A stretch of 11,007 nucleotides of DNA from Acidobacteria bacterium AH-259-G07 (GCA_027717925.1 JALLON010000067.1:1-11007); one strand, 5' to 3'. Shown: positions 1-7,699, numbered from the stretch's first letter. A program made the numbers and translations. Notes: generated by a model not told the origin, from the sequence alone.

Positions 1-830
1 TCAATCGACTCAAAATAATGGTTTTTCCCATCCTCGAAGTGGTACAGAAGCGCTTCGTGCGCAGCGCCCCATTGTGTTTCGAGCATCCATTTGACGTAGC
101 CTTCGTAAAAGTGGCACGTTTTTCTCATCAGCTCCTCCGCACTGGTGTAGTCGGTAATCCAGCTTTGGCGAGCTTTGGAGTGGGCTGCGGCTTCTGAGAA
201 TTCCCGGTAGAGTCCAGGCAGTCGCTCAGGATAGTTCGGCGCCGCCATCTGACCTAGTATGTCACCTGTGCCAATGATACAGCCGAGAAAGCGTTCCCGC
301 TCGCTGCGAAAAGAAAGCTCATTGACATCAACGGCTACCCCCGTACAGTCGATGGCAAGCTGGACAACTCGGATTTCGTCTGCAGCCACCCCAAAGGATG
401 GGAGAAATTTTGCGGCAAACTCGCCACTTCTGCTGACATGAACGAGCGTATACTTGGCCCCTGTTCCCTCATTATCCCCGATTTGTTTCATGAAGCCGCT
501 GTCGTGCAGCAAGATGGCGGCAACAGCCAACTCGAAATCACGCCAGCTCACCGACGGAGGCTTTCGACGTTTGATGTGCCCGTCCAGGAGACGAACCACC
601 GCCACGGTTGCCTCACACGTATGCGTGAGGTCGTGATAGGCTGTATCGCTGCCCTGGTAGCCGGGGTACCTTCCCGCAAAGAGGTCTTCTACTCCGCCAA
701 AAACCTTGCAGAGGAAAGTTGTGCTCCTGTCGGAGAAATGTGAGGTGAATGTCTTTTCGACGAAGTTCAGTGTTTGTTTCGGACTCGCGATATGCATTTC
801 GTCTGTCATTTCTCTTTTCGGCTGAAGCAT
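1..830 (-). CDS. HD-domain metal-dependent phosphohydrolase (partial, runs off the left edge)
   Basis: This reading frame is open from 830 down to base 1, giving 276 complete codons with no stop, so the C-terminus lies outside the window. Two HD-superfamily signatures are visible: YHDLTHT at residues 65-71, resembling the YHNxxHT motif of cyclic-nucleotide phosphodiesterases, and LLHDSGF at 107-113. A later GTGDILGQM near residue 198 supplies the expected distal metal-ligand Asp. There is no signal peptide, so the protein is probably cytosolic. Family knowledge predicts hydrolysis of a phosphoester such as a cyclic nucleotide or nucleotide; the substrate cannot be read from sequence. The start at 830 is preferred because AAGG (841-838) lies 7 nt upstream. 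An in-frame ATG at 809 is the alternative. The gene is divergent from the rest of the window and has no evident link to the metal locus. Confidence 0.85.
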   Translation of the reverse strand, partial: MLQPKREMTDEMHIASPKQTLNFVEKTFTSHFSDRSTTFLCKVFGGVEDLFAGRYPGYQGSDTAYHDLTHTCEATVAVVRLLDGHIKRRKPPSVSWRDFELAVAAILLHDSGFMKQIGDNEGTGAKYTLVHVSRSGEFAAKFLPSFGVAADEIRVVQLAIDCTGVAVDVNELSFRSERERFLGCIIGTGDILGQMAAPNYPERLPGLYREFSEAAAHSKARQSWITDYTSAEELMRKTCHFYEGYVKWMLETQWGAAHEALLYHFEDGKNHYFESI

Positions 831-853
831 AAACAAGCCTTGTGCAAGAGGCA

Positions 854-859
854 ATTATA
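854..859 (-). promoter_or_regulatory. Possible -10 box of the HD-domain gene
   Basis: A perfect TATAAT reads on the minus strand here. It would start transcription near 847, giving a leader of about 17 nt before the ATG at 830 that includes the AAGG ribosome site. The hexamer 17 nt further upstream (ACTGGA) is a poor -35 match, so this is a weak prediction. Confidence 0.35.
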
Positions 860-1204
860 AGGCGCCCCATGCTCCATCCAGTCCTTGCAATGATTGGACT
901 GAGACTGTCTTCTGCCCATCATACTCTTGTGTCACTTATCTATAATGATACCAAAGCATGCAACCAGGAGCGTGATCTCTCACTGGCACTTTTCTTGCAT
1001 TGCCGCGAGCAAAAAGGGGCCTACCTCTATTATTGAGCGAAAAGGCCGTTTTTTTTCTAATGGCGGCCAACACCCTACCAGAAGCCTATGACAGGGGTGA
1101 GTTGATATGATTTCTCCGTCTCATGAATCGGAAAGAGCCCTGGGTCGAATTCGTGAAACTTCATATTCTCTATCAGCACGCGCCACAGTGAACCTGGAGG
1201 GCGA
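860..1204. other. Divergent intergenic region between the HD gene and the porin
   Basis: I see no convincing gene here. An open frame at 842-1036 has no ribosome site and no recognisable protein features. The stretch holds a plus-strand TATAAT at 941-946 without a good -35, an imperfect hairpin (CCAGGAG...CTCTCACTGG, about 965-987) and the terminator-like structure at 1011-1056. The remaining roughly 150 nt before the porin show no clear sigma-70 promoter. A TGAAACTT near 1154-1161 loosely resembles an ECF -35 element, but no matching -10 is evident. Confidence 0.5.
1011..1056 (+). terminator. Intrinsic terminator-like hairpin with T8 tract
   Basis: AAAAAGGGGCCT (1011-1022) pairs with AGGCCGTTTTT (1043-1053). 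The core is GGCCT/AGGCC, followed by one G/G mismatch, a G/T wobble and five A/T pairs. The loop is about 20 nt and the tract is eight Ts (1049-1056). There is no plus-strand protein gene upstream, so it would end either a small RNA or a leader transcript of the downstream porin. Confidence 0.45.
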
Positions 1205-2533
1205 GTGCTGATGCTGAGAACATGGCCTTGGTTCCTCCTGCTGTTTTACGGACTCGTTTCGGCCCTGGTCGCCATCCCACAAGGCGCACTGGCTCAAGAC
1301 CTCCGCCCAGAGAGCTTGTACGAGGAAGACAGCCTGAGCGACAAGGATGGGTTTTGTGTTGAAGGTGAGCAGGAGGAGGTGCAGGAGGGCGAGGAAGGGA
1401 ACGCACAAGAGGAAGAGGGATCTCAGGTCAAGGTTGTCTATGGCCCCAAGGGTATCCAGCTCACCACTCCTGATGGAAGGTTCCTGACACAAATCCAGTG
1501 GCGGCTTCAGGCGCGCTACTCCTTCCCCTTCGACTCGGAACCGCGAAGTGTTTCACAATTTGATGCGCAAGATTCAAGCACGTTCAAAATCCGCCGCGCC
1601 CGTATGAAGGTCGGTGGGCATGCGTACCAACCCTGGCTCAAGTACGACATCGAATATGACTTCCCCGGCAACCGACTCTTGGACTTCCGGTTGACAATTG
1701 ACAAGTACGAGTGGTTGCAACTCCGTGTTGGACAATGGAAGAGCAACTACAATCGAGAACGCGTGGACTCCTCCGGAAACCAACAGTTCGTCGAGCGATC
1801 GATTGTCAACAGAGCATTTACCATTGATCGGCAGCAGGGAGTCATGCTGTTCGGGCATCTCATGCCAGGCAAGCCGGCCGATTCGTGGTACTACGCGGGT
1901 GTCTTTACAGGCACCGGAAGAGGTGCAAGCACCAACGACGATGGACGGATGATGTGGATGGGCCGATTTCAATGGAATTTTCTGAGGCGGGATCTGAAGT
2001 TCTCGCAAAGTGACCTGGCCTACCACGAAGAACCAACCGGGAGCATCGCTTTCGCAGCATTGACGAACCGTAGCCGGTTCACGAGATTCTCATCCAGTGG
2101 GGGAGGCCAGCTTGATGGCTTTGAAGAGGGCGCTCCCGGACAGTATTCTGTAAAGCAGCTGCTGGAAGAAACCGCCTTCAAGTACCGAGGATTCTCGTTC
2201 CAGCACGAATACCATTGGAAGCAAATTGAGGACACGGTCAACGGGACCACAACGAAGCTCGTGGGGAGCTACGCTCAAGCGGGCTACTTCTTCCATTATC
2301 TGATTCCATCGGTTCCCAAACAATTGGAGCTGGGGTTTCGCTATGCCTTTGTGGACCCGAACGTCTCGCTCCCGAACGATCGCCGAGGCGAGTATACTGG
2401 CGTGCTGAACTGGTTCTTCAAAGAGCATCGCAACAAACTGACTTTCGACGTGTCTGGCCTGACCCTCGCGCAGTCGGGAGGCTCCGATCTGGCTGACCTG
2501 CGTGTGAGATTGCAGTGGGATGTCTCCTTCTAG
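1205..2533 (+). CDS. Porin_O_P (OprO/OprP-type) outer-membrane porin
   Basis: The 442-residue product begins with a typical signal peptide (charged start, hydrophobic WFLLLFYGLV, probable cleavage after GALA before QDLRP). An unusually acidic linker rich in Glu follows (about residues 45-72). The rest matches the phosphate-selective porin O/P style: a GRFLTQIQWRLQARYSF entry strand, then FKIRRARMKVGG, the LKYDIEYDF strand, LRVGQWKSNYNRERVDSS and a terminal strand ending in Phe (QWDVSF), the usual signal for outer-membrane insertion by the BAM complex. It probably forms a 16-stranded barrel for anions or oxyanions; specificity is not readable. The Shine-Dalgarno GGAGG (1196-1200) lies 4 nt from the GTG at 1205 and 10 nt from the in-frame ATG at 1211, so the true start may be either. 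Confidence 0.85.
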   Translation: MLMLRTWPWFLLLFYGLVSALVAIPQGALAQDLRPESLYEEDSLSDKDGFCVEGEQEEVQEGEEGNAQEEEGSQVKVVYGPKGIQLTTPDGRFLTQIQWRLQARYSFPFDSEPRSVSQFDAQDSSTFKIRRARMKVGGHAYQPWLKYDIEYDFPGNRLLDFRLTIDKYEWLQLRVGQWKSNYNRERVDSSGNQQFVERSIVNRAFTIDRQQGVMLFGHLMPGKPADSWYYAGVFTGTGRGASTNDDGRMMWMGRFQWNFLRRDLKFSQSDLAYHEEPTGSIAFAALTNRSRFTRFSSSGGGQLDGFEEGAPGQYSVKQLLEETAFKYRGFSFQHEYHWKQIEDTVNGTTTKLVGSYAQAGYFFHYLIPSVPKQLELGFRYAFVDPNVSLPNDRRGEYTGVLNWFFKEHRNKLTFDVSGLTLAQSGGSDLADLRVRLQWDVSF

Positions 2534-2851
2534 GTGCCGGGTAAACTCCCAATTTCTTGTGAGCGCAAACATCGCCGGGTTCTGTTGAGTTCCGGGACCA
2601 TAGGAATGTGGAAGGCGGGCTCGATTAAAAGATAGAAAACCGGTTGATTCATATTTTATTTTGAATGGCCACGAATTTCTGGATACGATTGTTTCCAAAA
2701 TCTACAATATAATCTCTCTGCACGCAACTGCCGTGGTTTTTCCCATTTCAATATAAAGCCATCAGGTTGACATTGCGCTTCAACACCTGAAGAGTTTATT
2801 ATCTGCTGCATCTGCTGCACAAACTCACCCCCACAAACTGGAGGGCAAGCT
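2534..2851. other. Intergenic region upstream of the TonB receptor
   Basis: There is no gene in this stretch. It is AT-richer than its surroundings and contains promoter-like fragments: TATAAT at 2708-2713, TATAAA at 2752-2757 (CTGCCG 18 nt upstream), and TTGACA at 2767-2772 without a -10 at normal spacing (TATTAT lies 24 nt later). A 9-bp sequence TCTGCTGCA is repeated in tandem at 2802-2819. I see no cobalamin-type or other recognisable riboswitch box. Confidence 0.45.
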
Positions 2852-5275
2852 TTGAGCGGGAAGGCCGTTTCCCATTACAAGGTCATAGAGAAACTGGGCC
2901 ATGTGATCCTATTGGCGGGTGTGGTCGTAACCTTCCTGACCACATCAAACAGTGCCCGAGCACAGATTCAAATCGGCACGGTGAGAGGGACTGTGGCAGA
3001 CCCCACTGGCGCTCGTTTGCCCAGTGCCAAGGTGACGTTGGAACACCCAGTTACCGGCTTCCGCAGGCTGACCACGACTGATCAGCCGGGCGAATTCATG
3101 TTTAATAACGTTCCCTTCGCTACGCATACGTTGCGCGTAGAGGCTCCTGGATTCCAGGTTCTGGAGAGGGCCGTGTACGTGCGCTCGAACATTCCTGTGG
3201 TCCTAGAGATAGAGTTGAGGGTTGCCGGGACCAAAGAGATTGTGATGGTGGCAGCTGGCTCTCCTTTGCTGGAAAAGGATTCTCCCAGCACGGAGACCGC
3301 CCTCGGTCAAAGCCTCATTCAACGATGGCCGGGCGCCCGCCCGAGTACCGGCTTGCAAGAGCTCGTTGCCACGGTGGCGGGCTGGGCCGCTGAAGACAAT
3401 GGGCTCCTGCACGCCAGAGGCGTGGATGATGGATTTCTCTTCGTTATCGATGGAATTCCACTGAGCGACAGAATAGACACCCTCTTTGCAGGCTCCATCG
3501 ATACGGACATGATCCAGTCCATGCAGGTCATTAATGGTCATATTCCCGTCGAGTATGGCTATGCCTCAGGCGGTGTCATTAGTATTCTGCCGAAATCTGG
3601 GATTGATATGCCGTTGGGCGGCAGTTTCACCCTGGGTGCCGGAAACTTTCGCACAGGCGAGGTGTCCTACACGCTGAGGGGAAATGTCAAGCGTAAGTTT
3701 GGGTTCTACATTACCAACTCCTTGAGTGGATCTTTGCAACGATATCTTGATCCGATTGATCCACGAAATTTCAATAACCGAGGCGGCGCCTTACGGCTCA
3801 ATGTTCGGACTGACTGGCATCCGACGGCCAACGATATTTTGATCGCCAATGTCTCCGTCAACGGAACCGACTTCCGCGTGACCAATACTTTTGAACAAGA
3901 ACTAGAGGGTCAGCGCCGGCGGCAGGGGCTGCGGGACAATAACCAGTCAGTGACTTGGCAGCACACTTGGTCTGCTGACATGGTGACCAATTTGGGGTGG
4001 TATCGTCGCTCCTACCAAGCCGAACTCATCCCCAGCGCCAACGATACACCATTGTCAGCCAGCCAATTTCGAGAACACGTACGGCAGGGGATCCTGATCA
4101 ATCTCACGCAGTTTTATGAGGGCCACCTGATCAAAGCCGGCGCTGACGTGCAGCGGGTCACGCCGCGCGAATTCTTCTCCTTTTTCATCACTGATTTTGA
4201 TGAAGCTGCTGAAGCTGACCTCAGCCCTCTCACATTACAGTTCGATGAGGAAAACCCGTTTCTCTTCCGTGACCGGGCTGTCCGTGGGCAGACATCCTGG
4301 TACGTCCAAGACACCTTCTCGCTCTTTGAAAACCTCACCATCAATGCGGGGCTTCGATTTGATCATACAGCGGTGTTGGTATCTGATTCACAATTCAGTC
4401 CCCGTCTGGGCGCCGTCTACTATATTCCGCGCACCAGAACCGCAATTCGAGGATCATACAACAGATTATTCATGCCATCTCAGGTCGAGAACCTGTTGCT
4501 CTCCTCTTCCGAAAAAGCCCGTCAACTTTCTCCTTTCGTGACGCCGGAGGGTGAAGGAGGAGCCGCAGTCCGGCCTGAAAGACAACATGCTTTTGAAGTT
4601 GGATTCGCTCAAAACATTGCCGATCTCTTCAAGCTTGATGCGGCCTATTGGTGGCGGTTGGTACGGAACTATGACGATCCCAATGTATTTTTTGGTACAA
4701 CGATTATCTTCCCCAATGCTGTTGCCAAAGGAGAAGCACAAGGCGTCGATGTCCGCATTGACGTGCCTGAAAGAAAAGGATGGTCAGGATACTTTAGCTA
4801 TTCCAATTCGCGCGTCTTTCAAATTGGACCGATCAACGGAGGACTTTTTCTTGAGGAGGAGGTAATTGAAATTGGACCGGGAACGCGGTTTACGCCCGAT
4901 CACGATCAGCGCAATGTTGGAGCCTTTGCTGTGACGTACTATCATCGCAAGAGAGGGCTTTGGGCGTCTTTTTCTGGTAGGCATGAGAGCGGAACTCCGC
5001 TGGAGGTCGAAGAGGACGAGCTGGAGGAGTTGATGGAGCGACCGGGTGCAGAGTTGGTCAATTTCGAGCGGCAGCGAGTCAAGCCACGAACGTTATTCGA
5101 CCTTTCAGTCGGCAAGGATCTGTTCCAAAGTGAACCGCTCACGGTCAGGTTGCAATTCGATATTCGGAATCTGACCAATGAGCGATTCGCCTATAACTTT
5201 GGCAACCCTTTCAGTGGGACCCATTTCGGTCATCCACGGCTGTGGAGCGCACGGATTAAGCTTACTTTTCGTTAA
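2852..5275 (+). CDS. TonB-dependent receptor with N-terminal carboxypeptidase-like regulatory domain
   Basis: The 807-residue product starts at a TTG supported by GGAGG (2840-2844), 7 nt upstream. A signal peptide ends around SARA before QIQIGT. Residues about 41-125 form a CarboxypepD_reg-like beta sandwich (IGTVRGTVADPTGARLP ... GFRRLTTTDQPGEFMFNNVP). A possible TonB box (KEIVMVAAG) precedes the plug, roughly 150-250, which shows the diagnostic RGVDDGFLFVIDGIPL and ASGGVISILPKSG. A long beta barrel follows, ending WSARIKLTFR. It imports a ligand across the outer membrane using TonB energy. The substrate is unknown: metal chelates are a reasonable guess from the downstream locus, but this domain layout is also used for saccharides and peptides. 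Confidence 0.9.
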   Translation: MSGKAVSHYKVIEKLGHVILLAGVVVTFLTTSNSARAQIQIGTVRGTVADPTGARLPSAKVTLEHPVTGFRRLTTTDQPGEFMFNNVPFATHTLRVEAPGFQVLERAVYVRSNIPVVLEIELRVAGTKEIVMVAAGSPLLEKDSPSTETALGQSLIQRWPGARPSTGLQELVATVAGWAAEDNGLLHARGVDDGFLFVIDGIPLSDRIDTLFAGSIDTDMIQSMQVINGHIPVEYGYASGGVISILPKSGIDMPLGGSFTLGAGNFRTGEVSYTLRGNVKRKFGFYITNSLSGSLQRYLDPIDPRNFNNRGGALRLNVRTDWHPTANDILIANVSVNGTDFRVTNTFEQELEGQRRRQGLRDNNQSVTWQHTWSADMVTNLGWYRRSYQAELIPSANDTPLSASQFREHVRQGILINLTQFYEGHLIKAGADVQRVTPREFFSFFITDFDEAAEADLSPLTLQFDEENPFLFRDRAVRGQTSWYVQDTFSLFENLTINAGLRFDHTAVLVSDSQFSPRLGAVYYIPRTRTAIRGSYNRLFMPSQVENLLLSSSEKARQLSPFVTPEGEGGAAVRPERQHAFEVGFAQNIADLFKLDAAYWWRLVRNYDDPNVFFGTTIIFPNAVAKGEAQGVDVRIDVPERKGWSGYFSYSNSRVFQIGPINGGLFLEEEVIEIGPGTRFTPDHDQRNVGAFAVTYYHRKRGLWASFSGRHESGTPLEVEEDELEELMERPGAELVNFERQRVKPRTLFDLSVGKDLFQSEPLTVRLQFDIRNLTNERFAYNFGNPFSGTHFGHPRLWSARIKLTFR

Positions 5276-5276
5276 A

Positions 5277-5492
5277 GAATATACACTTACCTCAGAGCGA
5301 GCTTCCGTGAATGATGAAGTTTTGGCTGACACCGGTGGAACGACGCTTTTTTTAACACCTGGGATCCAGTGGGTGCTCACACCCCGTTTCCTGGTTGAAG
5401 CTGCCTTTCAAATCCCGATCGTTCAGGAACTCAACGGGACCCAGCTGGTCTTCGCGCCCACGGCCAATGCAGGAATCCGCCTGCTATTTTAG
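5277..5492 (+). pseudogene. C-terminal remnant of a MetA-type (Phenol_MetA_deg-like) outer-membrane protein
   Basis: An open frame of about 72 residues immediately follows the receptor stop codon. It aligns by eye with the C-terminal quarter of the intact protein at 9517-10473: VQELNGTQL here corresponds to VQDLNGTQL there, and TGGTTLFLTPGIQW fits the family's penultimate-strand region. There is no signal peptide or N-terminal three quarters, and the frame reads backwards into the receptor gene without a sensible start. A GTG at 5307 lacks a ribosome site. I read it as the surviving 3' end of a deleted gene. The deletion end point may lie at the receptor stop. Confidence 0.6.
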
Positions 5493-5539
5493 GGCCGAAG
5501 ACCCTGAGGGCGAGCCCGCAGGACATCGAGCCGAAAAAA

Positions 5540-6163
5540 ATGGAAGGATTTCCCCTCCAAGTGCATCCAATAGATAACGGACAGCAAAGTGGATCTCTCA
5601 CACAGGAAAGCAAACCTCTGTTGGAGAAAGAAATCATTGAGCGTTGTCAGTCCGGGGATGAAGAGGCTTTTCGCGCAATCTTTGACCGCTATCAGAGGAA
5701 GATTTTTCGGCTTTGCTATCACTTTACCGGGAATGGCTCTGACGCGGAGGAGCTCACACAGGAGATCTTTTTGAAAACGTATCTTTCCATAGGGCAGTTC
5801 GACTTTCGCTCCAGCTTTTACACTTGGCTTTTCAGAATTGCAGTGAACGAGTACCTCCAGCATCGAAGAAAAAAGAGACCCCGAAGAGTACCCTTGGATG
5901 AGCGGACGTTCTCGCTTTCGCCGTCGGAGAGTCTTCCACTTGATTCGCTCTTAATACATGAAAAACAAGAGCAGGTTCGACAGGCGCTGAAAAAGCTACC
6001 CGGAAGATACCGGTTGGTCCTGCTCTTCAAGGAGATTGAAGGACTTTCGTACGGGGAGATGGCGCGGATTTTCGGGGTATCGGAAGGGACCATCGCATCG
6101 AGGCTGAATCGGGCGCGTGAACGATTCCGCAAAGCCTATGAAAAGGAGGTGAGCGAGTCTTGA
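5540..6163 (+). CDS. ECF-family RNA polymerase sigma factor
   Basis: The product is 207 residues, a normal length for an extracytoplasmic-function sigma factor. Region 2 spans about 38-112, with GDEEAFRAIFDRYQ, DAEELTQEIFLKTY and FRSSFYTWLFRIAVNEYLQ. Region 4 spans about 145-200, with LPGRYRLVLLFKEIEGLSY, a helix-turn-helix GEMARIFGVSEGTIASRLNRAR and a basic tail. Sigma region 3 is absent, as expected for the family. The ATG at 5540 has only a weak ribosome site (AGGA about 16 nt upstream), so the exact start is uncertain; the first 25 residues are poorly conserved-looking. It overlaps the anti-sigma gene by 4 nt, so the two are co-translated. It probably transcribes the metal-handling genes downstream, possibly with its own operon. 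Confidence 0.9.
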   Translation: MEGFPLQVHPIDNGQQSGSLTQESKPLLEKEIIERCQSGDEEAFRAIFDRYQRKIFRLCYHFTGNGSDAEELTQEIFLKTYLSIGQFDFRSSFYTWLFRIAVNEYLQHRRKKRPRRVPLDERTFSLSPSESLPLDSLLIHEKQEQVRQALKKLPGRYRLVLLFKEIEGLSYGEMARIFGVSEGTIASRLNRARERFRKAYEKEVSES

Positions 6164-7044
6164 AATTAGCCTGTTTTTGGCTGCGCCGGGAATTATCGCC
6201 TTACCTGGACGGGGAAATCCCACCCCTCGTGGCGGAAAAAATCGGGAATCATCTGGAGCGCTGTCCGGAGTGTGAAAAAGAGCTGGAGGCACTGCAGGGT
6301 CCAGGTCGCCTCCTTCGTCAAATGGAGACTCCTCCTGCTCCACCCCATCTTTGGGAAACGGTTCTAAAGCGCCACCGAGGAGGCGTGCTCAGCAAAGATC
6401 GAGAGGCAGATCGACGGCTGCTGCCGCGCTTTCGTCCGCGATGGGCGCTGACCCTGCTGATTGTGGCAGCCTTTGTTGTCCTAACGGTGTTGCTGGTCCC
6501 CGAGCTCACTTTTTTGCGTCATTCCTCTCTGATTATCAACCAAGCCCAGGCCATTGATCTCGGTCTCTATCTTGATGAATTAAACAAAGGCTCTTCCTTG
6601 CGGACTTTCGATCAAAAACATCAGGCTGCTAGGGTGTCGGCGGACGAAGCCAGACAACAATGTCACTTCAGGGTTGTGATCCCTCAGTCTCTCCCCGGCG
6701 GTTACCGCCTGGTTCAAACAAAACTGCTGAAAAGCATATGCTGTTTTGCTACCCAAAACGATTATCGCGCCAATGGGACTGTCATTTACATTTTCGAACT
6801 TCCTCCTCAGCACCCCATTGACTTCGGCCGTCGAGAACTGATCCGCAAGATGGTGAATGGGCTGCAATACAACGGGGTCAAAGCGGAGAACTTCCAGGTG
6901 ATGAACTGGGAAGGTTCCGATGTCAACCTCACGCTACTCGGAAACCTGCCCGAGGAGGAGCTAGTAAGAATTTTGAAATACCTGACGACCCAGGGAGAAC
7001 AGGGTCAGCTTCACAGCTATTCTCAACAGAAAGGAGGTGCATAG
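6160..7044 (+). CDS. Membrane anti-sigma factor with zf-HC2 (ZAS) domain and periplasmic sensor region
   Basis: The 294-residue product begins at a TTG overlapping the sigma stop codon (TTGA). The start is firmly set by AAGGAGGTGA (6143-6152), 7 nt upstream. The N-terminal cytoplasmic domain has the zinc anti-sigma pattern: Cys5, then His31-x3-Cys35-x2-Cys38. One transmembrane helix lies at about 95-119 (WALTLLIVAAFVVLTVLLVP). The periplasmic part of about 175 residues holds Cys168 and a Cys194-Cys195 pair in SICCF, within a fold bearing PQSLPGGYRLVQ and YIFELPP. I do not recognise this sensor domain with certainty. It holds the ECF factor inactive until a periplasmic signal arrives. The vicinal cysteines suggest thiol or metal sensing, but that is inference. 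Confidence 0.85.
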   Translation: MKLACFWLRRELSPYLDGEIPPLVAEKIGNHLERCPECEKELEALQGPGRLLRQMETPPAPPHLWETVLKRHRGGVLSKDREADRRLLPRFRPRWALTLLIVAAFVVLTVLLVPELTFLRHSSLIINQAQAIDLGLYLDELNKGSSLRTFDQKHQAARVSADEARQQCHFRVVIPQSLPGGYRLVQTKLLKSICCFATQNDYRANGTVIYIFELPPQHPIDFGRRELIRKMVNGLQYNGVKAENFQVMNWEGSDVNLTLLGNLPEEELVRILKYLTTQGEQGQLHSYSQQKGGA

Positions 7045-7047
7045 CCA

Positions 7048-7173
7048 ATGCGAAAGAAAGTTCTGATTGTCGCCTTGTTTTCGCTTCTGGCGCTGGGCGG
7101 TGCCACATTGGTGGCGGCGAACAGCATCATGGGCTGGGGCGCGAACTGCTGTGGTTCATGTGAAGTGAAGTGA
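7048..7173 (+). CDS. 41-residue exported Cys-rich peptide ending NCCGSCEVK
   Basis: This short gene starts 4 nt after the anti-sigma stop codon and has a strong Shine-Dalgarno, AAGGAGG (7031-7037). The product is a basic, hydrophobic signal peptide (MRKKVLIVALFSLLALGG...) with likely cleavage after TLVAA. That leaves a mature peptide of about 17 residues, NSIMGWGANCCGSCEVK, with Cys34, Cys35 and Cys38. CCxxC is a plausible soft-metal ligand set. The same NCCxxCEVK ending recurs in the reading frame at 10920-10985, where it ends in TAG rather than TGA, so the C-terminus is real and the TGA here is a true stop. I know of no named family. Confidence 0.7.
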   Translation: MRKKVLIVALFSLLALGGATLVAANSIMGWGANCCGSCEVK

Positions 7174-7187
7174 CTTCACTCCCGCCC

Positions 7188-7230
7188 ATAGAGGTGCAGG
7201 TCTGGGCTAACCCCAGACCTGCACCTCTAT
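7188..7230 (+). repeat. Perfect 19-bp inverted repeat (RNA hairpin)
   Basis: Bases 7188-7206 are the exact reverse complement of 7212-7230, with a 5-nt loop (CTAAC). No T-tract follows on either strand (TTCCAAAAAG on plus), so it is not a standard intrinsic terminator. Placed between the Cys-rich peptide gene and the HMA gene, it could shield the upstream mRNA from 3' exonucleases or partly attenuate the operon. A smaller hairpin, GTGAAG-TGA-CTTCAC (7165-7179), wraps the preceding stop codon. Confidence 0.75.
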
Positions 7231-7260
7231 TTCCAAAAAGCAGTATAGATGGAGAAGGAA

Positions 7261-7593
7261 ATGAAGCATTTGAGTGTTTTTCTCATTCCTATTTTGACTT
7301 GTCTCCTGGTTTTTTCCTTCGCCTTGCCACGGGATCCGGGCAAGGTGGTTCTTACCATCGAGGGTAAAGGGGAAATAAAGGGGATGGTTTGCGCGGGCTG
7401 TAAGCGCACGGTGGAAAACGCCCTCAAGAAGGTGGAAGGCGTGCATCAAGTGGCGGTGGATCTCAAAGAGCAGGAAGCAAGAGTAGAGTTTGACCCGGAA
7501 AGGGTGAAAGAAAAAGATCTGATCAAGGCTGTAGAAGAAACAAAGATATTTACCGCCAAGGTGAAAAAAAGAATAAAACAGAAAGGGTCATGA
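7261..7593 (+). CDS. Periplasmic HMA-domain metal-binding protein (MerP/CopZ-like)
   Basis: The 110-residue product starts at ATG 7261, chosen over the in-frame ATG at 7249 because GGAG (7251-7254) lies 6 nt before it. A signal peptide (KHLSVFLIPILTCLLVFSFA) is followed by a heavy-metal-associated domain: a first strand VVLTIEG, then GMVCAGC with Cys44 and Cys47, the helix KRTVENALKKVEGV, the strand QVAVDL, and the second half ARVEFDPERV...DLIKAVEETK. The order is the canonical beta-alpha-beta-beta-alpha-beta. The CxxC pair would bind a thiophilic ion such as Hg(II) or Cu(I) in the periplasm. It is one of three HMA-type proteins in this locus and the only one with normal order and normal cysteines. 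Confidence 0.87.
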   Translation: MKHLSVFLIPILTCLLVFSFALPRDPGKVVLTIEGKGEIKGMVCAGCKRTVENALKKVEGVHQVAVDLKEQEARVEFDPERVKEKDLIKAVEETKIFTAKVKKRIKQKGS

Positions 7594-7699
7594 CGGTTCG
7601 GTGGAGCTCCTTTCTCTTCATTCCTTCCAGCCGTTGAGAGGGCCGAAAATCCTGTAAGACGGGTCCACAGCGAGAAAATCTACATTGGGTTTGTGAGTC

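Noticed and set aside
611..630. Inverted repeat CCTCAC...GTGAGG
   Set aside because: It falls within the coding sequence for the HD motif region and its inner bases do not pair; probably coincidental.
438..743. 101-residue plus-strand frame inside the HD-domain region
   Set aside because: It lies opposite the HD gene, which carries clear YHDLTHT and LLHDSG motifs; the plus frame has no recognisable features.
842..1036. 64-residue plus-strand frame in the divergent intergenic region
   Set aside because: No Shine-Dalgarno, and its first 30 bases overlap the HD gene's probable promoter; composition is not protein-like.
2802..2819. Tandem repeat TCTGCTGCA x2
   Set aside because: Only two 9-bp units, with no further copies seen; too short to interpret.
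2534..2851. Cobalamin or other riboswitch ahead of the TonB receptor
   Set aside because: No GCCACTG-type B12 box or other known conserved box is visible, and no terminator lies near the start codon.
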